Shown in pieces: positions 1 through 4,138 of a DNA stretch of 5,008 bases; positions within the stretch are counted from its first letter, which is position 1, and each line of letters starts with the position of its first letter. The notes beneath the pieces are model-generated. The model was given only the letters and a program-made list of their open reading frames with translations, had not been told where the DNA came from and searched no databases. The position numbers were made by a program, and so were the translations under genes. Origin of the DNA: Coriobacteriales bacterium (GTDB lineage: Bacteria > Actinomycetota > Coriobacteriia > Coriobacteriales > UBA8131); the NCBI GenBank assembly GCA_031286245.1, contig JAITUO010000156.1, positions 1 to 5,008 on the forward strand. Reading direction: 5' to 3'.

Positions 1-4
1 GGCT

Positions 5-30
5 CTGGCGTTTTAGCGCTAAAAAACCAG
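5..30. repeat. Short near-perfect palindrome at the window edge
   Basis: The central 14 bases TTTTAGCGCTAAAA (11-24) are a perfect palindrome. Beyond a two-base mismatch, outer arms CTGG (5-8) and CCAG (27-30) pair as well. There is no T-run on either side, so it is not a convincing intrinsic terminator. It could be a protein-binding site or the tail of something left of the window. Confidence 0.4.
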
Positions 31-120
31 GTTCGTGGTTATGACAATCGAAGTGCAACTGTATTTGCACTTAGTCTGTCAGACTCAGTCAGAACTGGCA
101 CTTCCAATGTCAATCAAGCT

Positions 121-153
121 GGTTGATTGCCGGTTGATTGCCGGATGGTTGCC
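121..153. repeat. Three tandem 11-bp units inside the MITE-like element
   Basis: GGTTGATTGCC occurs at 121-131 and again at 132-142, followed by a diverged copy GGATGGTTGCC at 143-153 with two differences. The array lies just inside the left arm and has no counterpart near the right arm, so it probably arose by local slippage after the element formed. Confidence 0.6.
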
Positions 154-187
154 GATATCAGGTCGAGGCATAAAAATTGGTAATTTT

Positions 188-304
188 AGTACGAAATGGC
201 GCTCACGTACGATTTGTTTCGGGAATTTGCCTCACAATGAGCCAGAAAGCCTAATATTCGATGAAATTTAGCGATTTTATCGTACGTAAGCGCCATTTCG
301 TACT
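188..304. mobile_element. Inner 117-bp inverted-repeat element with flanking ATTTT repeats
   Basis: The arm at 188-213 begins AGTACGAAATGGCGC and matches the reverse complement of 279-304 at 25 of 26 positions. Immediately outside the arms the same five bases ATTTT occur at 183-187 and 305-309, as expected for a target-site duplication. Each arm also contains GTACG and CGTAC, giving a small sub-terminal palindrome. There is no coding capacity. The arms are much better conserved than those of the surrounding element, which suggests a younger insertion into an older one. The two centres nearly coincide (246 versus 240.5), so one compound hairpin is an alternative reading. The ATTTT match lies in AT-rich sequence and could be chance. 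Confidence 0.55.
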
Positions 305-489
305 ATTTTATGATGATTTTGTGGCAAGGGAGCTGAATATACACAAGACGCTCCTATTATGGCTTGATTGACATTGGAAGTGTTATATCTAACTGAGCCT
401 GACAGACTAAGTGCTAGTGCAGCTGCATTCGGATTGTCATAGTTCAAGGAGCATTCTAAGGTGCATTGCACACTACACGCTTTTTTTGT

Positions 490-603
490 CCCAAAAGTGG
501 ACTTGTGTAGTGGGTTTTACCGCGTAAACGCCTAAATATAATGGAATTCTATTGTATTTAGGCGTTTATCCACTACACAAGTCCACTTTTGGGCCATTTT
601 TTT
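490..603 (+). repeat. Very strong long hairpin followed by a T-run
   Basis: The arm at 490-513 (starts CCCAAAAGTGGAC) is perfectly complementary to 570-593 over 24 bp. A second perfect 14-bp stem, TAAACGCCTAAATA at 525-538 with 555-568, continues the fold, and the tip around GAATTC is nearly self-complementary. The only asymmetry is 11 unpaired bases (514-524) on the left against one on the right. Seven Ts follow at 597-603, so on the plus strand it has the form of an intrinsic terminator, but the stem is far longer than usual and no plus-strand gene precedes it in the window. Read on the minus strand, as the end of the cysteine synthase transcript, it lacks a T-run. A second small palindromic repeat element is equally likely. 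Confidence 0.6.
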
Positions 604-720
604 GAGAATTGGCTGTTTACGTGCCTTATCGAAGCTTGGCTGAGAAGATCGGCTGAGCTTGTGGGGGCTTGTGGAGAGGCTTTTTCAGAACAAGACGGGC
701 AGAGCAAGATGTCTGGTTGG
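604..720. other. Downstream region of the cysteine synthase gene; short direct repeats only
   Basis: No gene or convincing minus-strand terminator is visible between the hairpin and the cysteine synthase stop codon. Two short direct repeats occur: GGCTGAG at 638-644 and 651-657, and GCTTGTGG at 657-664 and 667-674. They are probably slippage products without function. Confidence 0.3.
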
Positions 721-1617
721 TCACACTAAGAACAGGTCGGTGCTCAGGTACTTCTCCCCACGATCAGGCAATATGACAACTATGACACCACTGTCCAGAC
801 CTTCTGCCAATCGGATAGCAGCCAGCATCGCGGCTCCTGAAGACATACCGACAAAGATACCTTCTTCTTTGACGATCCGCCTGGCCATCACATAGGCTGC
901 TTCTGTGTCAATCAAAATACTCTGGTCAATCTCATCGGCGTCATAGATCTCTGGCACAATTGCTTCAGCCAGGCTTTTCAATCCCTGGATGTAGTGACCG
1001 GCGACCGGTTGCGCCTCGATGATTTTTATAGCGGGGTTGAGTGCTTTCAGTTTCATCCCGACCCCCATCAAAGTGCCGGAAGTACCCAAAGCAGAGACGA
1101 AGTGTGTGACGCGACCAGCGGTTTGCTCCCAAATCTCTTCAGCAGTAGTCGCGTAGTGAGCGATCTTGTTGTACTCGTTGGAAAACTGGTTAGGATTGAA
1201 ATACCTCTCCGGGTTAGCTGTGACCAGCTCTTTGCACTTGATGATTGCGCCATCGGTGCCTAGCTCGGCAGCAGTCAAAATGATCTCGCTTCCGAAAGCT
1301 TTGATCATCTTCTGGCGTTCGATCGACACCGCTGAACTCATGACGATCTGCACATGGTAACCTTTGACAGCTCCGATCATAGCCAAACCAATACCGGTGT
1401 TGCCTGAGGTCGCTTCGATGATGATCTTATCCGTCGTGAGAACGCCTTCGGACTCGGCTTGCTCGATCATCTTCAGTGCGATACGGTCCTTTATACTGCC
1501 GGTGGGGTTGAATCCCTCGACCTTTGCTAATAGTTCGACTTTTGGATTCGGGCTCATTCGATTGATGCGGACGAGCGGTGTGTTACCGATGGTATCAAGG
1601 ATGTTGTCGTAGATCAT
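721..1617 (-). CDS. cysM: Cysteine synthase (O-acetylserine sulfhydrylase family, CysM/CysK-like)
   Basis: This PLP-dependent enzyme replaces the leaving group of an activated serine, normally O-acetylserine, with sulfide (or thiosulfate in CysM) to make cysteine in the cytoplasm. The 298-residue product is full length for the fold-type II family. Visible motifs are IGNTPLVRI (10-18), NPTGSIKDR (37-45) with Lys43 as the expected Schiff-base lysine, the substrate loop EATSGNTGI (68-76), the phosphate-binding loop GTSGT (178-182), EEGIFVGMSSGAA (251-263) and the C-terminal DRGEKYLST (285-293). The stretches EATSGNTGIGLAMI, EEIWEQTAGRVTHFV and EEGIFVGMSSG look closer to CysM than to CysK, so the symbol is a judgement; cysK is possible and donor specificity cannot be read from sequence. 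The ATG is set by AGGAG six bases upstream. It lies 128 bp downstream of the acyl-CoA synthetase in the same direction, possibly one operon. No keyed residue is missing. Confidence 0.93.
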   Translation of the reverse strand: MIYDNILDTIGNTPLVRINRMSPNPKVELLAKVEGFNPTGSIKDRIALKMIEQAESEGVLTTDKIIIEATSGNTGIGLAMIGAVKGYHVQIVMSSAVSIERQKMIKAFGSEIILTAAELGTDGAIIKCKELVTANPERYFNPNQFSNEYNKIAHYATTAEEIWEQTAGRVTHFVSALGTSGTLMGVGMKLKALNPAIKIIEAQPVAGHYIQGLKSLAEAIVPEIYDADEIDQSILIDTEAAYVMARRIVKEEGIFVGMSSGAAMLAAIRLAEGLDSGVIVVILPDRGEKYLSTDLFLV

Positions 1618-1623
1618 TTATTT

Positions 1624-1628
1624 CTCCT
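1624..1628 (-). promoter_or_regulatory. Ribosome binding site of the cysteine synthase gene
   Basis: On the minus strand AGGAG lies six bases before the ATG at 1617, which fixes this start. Confidence 0.8.
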
Positions 1629-1631
1629 AAT

Positions 1632-1655
1632 CAGCGTAGTGTGCAGCGTAGTATG
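1632..1655. repeat. 12-bp tandem duplication in the cysteine synthase leader
   Basis: CAGCGTAGTGTG at 1632-1643 is repeated as CAGCGTAGTATG at 1644-1655 with one difference. It sits just upstream of the ribosome binding site. It could be slippage or a paired operator; nothing in the sequence decides between them. Confidence 0.5.
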
Positions 1656-1682
1656 GTGCAACACAATATCAAAGGACAGTAT

Positions 1683-1731
1683 AACGGTCGTCTGTGCAGT
1701 TTTTTTCTACACAGACGACCGTTGTGTTTTT
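1683..1731 (+). terminator. Perfect 14-bp hairpin between the two minus-strand genes; T-run on the plus strand
   Basis: AACGGTCGTCTGTG (1683-1696) pairs perfectly with 1710-1723 around a 13-base T-rich loop. TTTTT follows at 1727-1731 on the plus strand, while the minus-strand side continues ATACTGTCC without a T-run. As an intrinsic terminator it therefore points against the flanking genes, which are both on the minus strand. It may stop antisense transcription, act as an mRNA-stabilising or processing hairpin at the 3' end of the acyl-CoA synthetase message, or be a small repeat element. The stem is directly seen; its role is inference. Confidence 0.45.
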
Positions 1732-1745
1732 GCGTCTTATTAACC

Positions 1746-3386
1746 TTACGACAGGCTCTGTACCGCAACGACGTTTTCGGCACCATACATGGTGCGCAGC
1801 TTCGGTTTCTCGATTTTTCCAGTGGCGTTTCTAGGCACCGGTGCAAAGATCAAAGCACGTGGACGCTTATACCGTGGTAGTTCATGACAAAACTCATTGA
1901 TGTCATCTTCGGTACAAGTCCGACCAGGCTTCAGCTCAATAATCGCTGCCGAGATCTCTCCCAGGCGGGCATCCGGCAGACCAATGACTGCGACATCTTT
2001 GATATCGGGATGACGAGATAAAAAATCCTCGATCTGCACTGGATAGATGTTTTCTCCACCAGAGATAATCACATCCTTCTTACGATCGACTAGAAAAATG
2101 AATCCGTCCTCATCGAGCATCGCCATATCGCCGGTATGCAGCCAACCGTCTTTGATCGATTCGGCAGTAGCTTCGGGATCTTTATAATATTCCTCCATTA
2201 CCGCGGGCCCCCTGACGCAGAGCTCGCCGACTAATCCCTGCTCTACCAGCTTGTCCTGTTCATCGACGATCTTACATTCCCAACCAAAACCTGGCACGCC
2301 GATAGCACCGACTTTAGCGGTATTCTCCAACCCCAGGTGAACACAACCCGGCCCGATGGCTTCAGAAAGTCCATAGTTCGTGTCATAGGCATGGTGTGGA
2401 AAAACCTCCAGCCAGTGGTGTACCAGGCTCTGCGGCACCGGTTGAGCGCCAATGTGCATCAGACGCCACTGCGCGAGGTTAGGATAATCTTCCAGCTTAA
2501 TGTCTCCGTTTTCCAAGGCGAGTAAGATGTCCTGTGCCCAAGGCACCAGTAACCAGACAATGGTGCATTTCTCTTTCGAGACTGTGTCGATGATGAATTC
2601 CGGCGAAGTGCCCTTGAGCAGGATGCCACGTGCGCCGACTAGAAAACTGCCGAACCAATGCATCTTTGCACCGGTATGATACAGAGGTGGGATGCATAAA
2701 AAGATGTCGTCATGCATTTGACCATGATGGTTCTGCTCAACCTCACATGAATGCATCAGACTCTTGTGTTTATGTAGGATAGCCTTGGGAAAACCGGTGG
2801 TCCCGGATGAGAAATAGATCGCTCCCAATTCATCATCGGTGATACTGATAGATGGTGAGGCACTGGAGCAATCCGCCGTCAACTCACTGTAACTCTCGGC
2901 AAAGCTTGGACAGACCTCTGTACCACAGTAGATCAAAGCCAGCTCATCAGGCAGGTGTTCAACAATGTCCTCGATCCGTCCAATGAACTCCGGCCCAAAC
3001 ACCAGTAGGTCGACATCAGCCTTATCCAGACAATACTTGATCTCATCAGCGGCGTATCGGAAGTTCATCGGTACAACTATCGCTCCGGTTTTCAGTATGC
3101 CGAAATAGATCGGCAGCCATTCCAAACCGTTCATCAGCAGAATTGCGACCTTGTTGCCTTTACCGATACCACGTGCCAGCAACGCGTTGGCGAAGCGGTT
3201 AGCTTTCTCATTGAAGATCGACCAGGTGATCTCACGTCGGTAATAAGGCGCTGCTGCTGTCTCGATCAGCTCATACTCCCGCCAGGTTTTGCGACTCTTC
3301 TCGCGGCGCTCCGGATTGATTTCGACCAAAGCGACCTCATCTGCATACAACAACGCGTTCTTCTCTAGGATCTCTGTGATGGGCAT
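1746..3386 (-). CDS. AMP-forming acyl-CoA synthetase (carboxylate/fatty acid--CoA ligase)
   Basis: Member of the ANL adenylating superfamily: it activates a carboxylic acid with ATP to an acyl-adenylate and transfers the acyl group to coenzyme A. The 546-residue product is normal length and has the core motifs in order: P-loop YFSSGTTGFPK (191-201), YGLSEA (338-343), GWLHTGD (414-420), hinge region DRKKDVIISGGENIYP (434-449) and C-terminal NATGKIEK (520-527), where Lys524 is the expected adenylation lysine. An N-terminal segment at about 24-55 (RREKSRKTWREYELIE and following) precedes the usual TWSIFNEKAN start of the domain. No signal peptide or membrane helix is evident. The substrate cannot be told from sequence; medium- or long-chain or aromatic acids are all possible. 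The start is ATG at 3386, six bases after AAGGAG; an in-frame extension to 3569 would read through regulatory sequence with no ribosome binding site. Expression may be controlled by the attenuator-like leader upstream. Confidence 0.93.
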   Translation of the reverse strand: MPITEILEKNALLYADEVALVEINPERREKSRKTWREYELIETAAAPYYRREITWSIFNEKANRFANALLARGIGKGNKVAILLMNGLEWLPIYFGILKTGAIVVPMNFRYAADEIKYCLDKADVDLLVFGPEFIGRIEDIVEHLPDELALIYCGTEVCPSFAESYSELTADCSSASPSISITDDELGAIYFSSGTTGFPKAILHKHKSLMHSCEVEQNHHGQMHDDIFLCIPPLYHTGAKMHWFGSFLVGARGILLKGTSPEFIIDTVSKEKCTIVWLLVPWAQDILLALENGDIKLEDYPNLAQWRLMHIGAQPVPQSLVHHWLEVFPHHAYDTNYGLSEAIGPGCVHLGLENTAKVGAIGVPGFGWECKIVDEQDKLVEQGLVGELCVRGPAVMEEYYKDPEATAESIKDGWLHTGDMAMLDEDGFIFLVDRKKDVIISGGENIYPVQIEDFLSRHPDIKDVAVIGLPDARLGEISAAIIELKPGRTCTEDDINEFCHELPRYKRPRALIFAPVPRNATGKIEKPKLRTMYGAENVVAVQSLS

Positions 3387-3392
3387 TTGACT

Positions 3393-3398
3393 CTCCTT
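3393..3398 (-). promoter_or_regulatory. Ribosome binding site that sets the acyl-CoA synthetase start
   Basis: AAGGAG on the minus strand ends six bases before the ATG at 3386. It supports this start over the ATG 61 codons upstream. Confidence 0.85.
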
Positions 3399-3424
3399 AC
3401 TTTGCTCAGGGCTTAACAATGGAC

Positions 3425-3518
3425 TAAAAGGGACATTAATTTTTCGACGGTTCGTAAGCGGACATAGACACGTACTCATGTGGATAAAACCGGGCTTGCT
3501 GGAACTAGTAAACGGACA
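3425..3518 (-). repeat. Three direct TGTCC-type repeats, possible remnant insertion-sequence end
   Basis: Read on the minus strand, TGTCCGTTTA (3518-3509), TGTCCGCTTA (3464-3455) and TGTCCCTTTTA (3435-3425) form three similar direct repeats. Repeated terminal motifs of this kind are known from ends of some IS families, IS21 being one with multiple end repeats, but I cannot assign a family. No transposase fragment is present. The repeats lie exactly between the leader terminator and the acyl-CoA synthetase ribosome binding site. They could instead be binding sites for a regulator. Confidence 0.35.
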
Positions 3519-3519
3519 C

Positions 3520-3542
3520 AAAAAAGCCACGCTTACGTGGCT
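3520..3542 (-). terminator. Intrinsic terminator in the acyl-CoA synthetase leader
   Basis: On the minus strand AGCCACG (3542-3536) pairs perfectly with CGTGGCT (3531-3525) around a four-base loop, followed at once by TTTTT (3524-3520). It lies about 135 bases before the acyl-CoA synthetase ATG and downstream of a promoter on the same strand, so it would end a short leader RNA unless prevented. Its 5' arm can pair with an upstream segment (see the leader entry). The plus-strand side has no T-run, so direction is clear. Confidence 0.75.
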
Positions 3543-3630
3543 CTTGAAAAAGATTGGCCGACTTTTCATCGGCCCTTACCTAGAGCCACCACAGGGCGCT
3601 GCACCCGTGGCGGCTATCGCCTAGGTGCAG

Positions 3631-3672
3631 CTAGCTGTAATAACAATAGGAGTATGTCTTTATCCTCAGCAT
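3631..3672 (-). CDS. Putative 13-residue tyrosine-rich leader peptide
   Basis: Just after the predicted transcription start, ATG at 3672-3670 opens a 13-codon frame, MLRIKTYSYCYYS, ending in TAG at 3633-3631. Four of the last seven residues are Tyr (two TAC, two TAT codons), with one Cys between them. The stop codon's last base is the first base of the GCTGCACC arm of the leader, so a ribosome that finishes translation would mask that arm, while one stalled at the Tyr codons would leave it free. That is the geometry of amino-acid attenuation leaders. Against it: only a weak AGAG serves as ribosome binding site, the predicted 5' UTR is about 10 bases, and CAGCA/TGCTG (3684-3680/3671-3667) could cover the start. 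A link between Tyr and an acyl-CoA synthetase is not obvious. Confidence 0.35.
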   Translation of the reverse strand: MLRIKTYSYCYYS

Positions 3673-3687
3673 TTTTCTCTGCTGGCT

Positions 3688-3716
3688 AATTTAGAGGTTT
3701 TGATTGTAGATGTCAA
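3688..3716 (-). promoter_or_regulatory. Sigma-A/sigma-70 type promoter for the acyl-CoA synthetase leader
   Basis: On the minus strand a consensus -35 box TTGACA (3716-3711) is followed after 17 bases by TAAATT (3693-3688), four of six matches to TATAAT. Transcription would start near 3682-3681, about 295 bases before the acyl-CoA synthetase ATG. It is the best promoter I see on this strand in the window. Confidence 0.6.
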
Positions 3717-4138
3717 GTGAAGCTTGTATAAACTGCACTTGGGGCAAAAACCAGCACAAGAACTGTACGGAAAAATAACAGGTTTGTGCACAGTCGTGAA
3801 ACCTTACGGAAAACTTGTGTCATTGCTGTATCTTGTGCCATTAAATGAAATATTACACAAGATTTAAACCTCAGCGCTATTTCACGCATCTGTGAGGTAT
3901 TCAGTACATGTTGGAACGAGGTTTTGTGCTCATGATAAGTCAGGATGGCAGATAAGACCAAAACCAATAAAGCGTAATGTGCTTAATGAGGGAAACGTTT
4001 TTCAGGGTGGTTAGTGATTCCAATGACAATGAGTGGCATGCTTTGATTTCTGCGGGGAACCACTCAGGAGGGCTGAACTACTAGGTGATCAGTAATAACC
4101 AAGCTAGTTGACTTGGGCTCATGTGGGAGGGAAAAGCC
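3717..4138. other. Divergent intergenic region with several short hairpins
   Basis: This stretch separates the minus-strand promoter from the plus-strand secreted-protein gene and has no credible gene; an 84-codon minus-strand frame at 3713-3967 has no recognisable domain or ribosome binding site. Inverted repeats seen: AGGTTT/AAACCT (3780-3785/3799-3804), ATCTTGTG/CACAAGAT (3830-3837/3856-3863), ACCTCA/TGAGGT (3868-3873/3893-3898), GGTTTTG/CAAAACC (3920-3926/3959-3965), TGAGTGG/CCACTCA (4030-4036/4060-4066) and CCAAG/CTTGG (4099-4103/4112-4116). CTTGTGTCATT at 3814-3824 recurs as CTTGTGCCATT at 3832-3842. A weak plus-strand promoter candidate is TTGGAA (3911-3916), 17 bases, GATAAG (3934-3939); it would give a leader of nearly 200 bases. 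I cannot match a known riboswitch. Confidence 0.35.
4125..4131 (+). promoter_or_regulatory. Ribosome binding site of the secreted-protein gene
   Basis: GGGAGGG lies seven bases before the ATG at 4139 and supports that start together with the signal peptide that begins there. Confidence 0.8.

Larger units (their letters stand above)
40..441. mobile_element. MITE-like element with 80-bp imperfect terminal inverted repeats
   Basis: The arm at 40-119 matches the reverse complement of 362-441 without gaps, with about 67 of 80 positions identical by hand count. The outermost bases are TATGACAATC on the left and GATTGTCATA on the right. Fully conserved blocks inside the arms include GCACTTAGTCTGTCAG and CACTTCCAATGTCAATCAAG. 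Mismatches are scattered substitutions, many of them transitions, which looks like ageing of a once better palindrome. No transposase or other believable reading frame lies inside; a 78-codon frame at 35-271 runs across repeat arms and has no ribosome binding site. Length, long terminal inverted repeats and lack of coding capacity fit a miniature inverted-repeat transposable element. I do not see a clear target-site duplication at its ends. A large transcribed hairpin is the alternative. Confidence 0.6.
3518..3682 (-). promoter_or_regulatory. Attenuator-like structured leader RNA with competing stem-loops
   Basis: The predicted transcript from about 3682 to 3520 contains mutually exclusive pairings. 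In one fold ACCTAG (3626-3621) pairs with CTAGGT (3583-3578) and AGCCGCCAC (3615-3607) with GTGGTGGCT (3592-3584); the terminator at 3542-3520 is then free to form. In the other, GCTGCACC (3631-3624) pairs over 8 bp with GGTGCAGC (3605-3598), which breaks the first fold and releases GTGGCTCT (3589-3582). That segment is perfectly complementary to AGAGCCAC (3544-3537), the base of the terminator 5' arm, and would act as antiterminator. A separate hairpin GGCCGA/TCGGCC (3574-3556) sits between. The complementarity is seen directly. Regulation by ribosome stalling or by a ligand is inference. It matches no riboswitch family I recognise. A stand-alone small RNA is the alternative. Confidence 0.5.

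Noticed and set aside
121..153. CRISPR array from the tandem 11-bp repeats
   Set aside because: Units are contiguous with no spacers and are too short for CRISPR repeats.
35..271. 78-codon plus-strand frame in the left intergenic region
   Set aside because: It runs through an inverted-repeat arm, the tandem 11-mers and the inner element, has no ribosome binding site and no recognisable protein features.
3387..3569. Longer start for the acyl-CoA synthetase, adding 61 residues
   Set aside because: The extension reads through the TGTCC repeats and the terminator, has no ribosome binding site, and does not resemble the family N-terminus, whereas ATG at 3386 follows AAGGAG at good spacing.
3518..3682. 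Fluoride (crcB) riboswitch, suggested by GGCGAT followed by GCC and a hairpin
   Set aside because: The conserved downstream CUGAUG-type segment and the proper pseudoknot arrangement are missing.
3653..3688. Plus-strand mini-frame MSLSSAFFSAG behind AGGAG at 3649-3653
   Set aside because: The AGGAG is only one base or less from the ATG, there is no plus-strand promoter before it, and the strand conflicts with the clear minus-strand promoter and terminator.
3713..3967. 84-codon minus-strand frame in the divergent intergenic region
   Set aside because: No ribosome binding site, no domain, and it spans several of the hairpins; composition looks like chance.
4016..4138. Cyclic di-AMP (ydaO) riboswitch, suggested by GCGGGGAACC and GGGCTGAA
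   Set aside because: The second conserved half, including the GTCAGCTAACCTCG-like segment, is absent; the resemblance is limited to a few G-rich bases.
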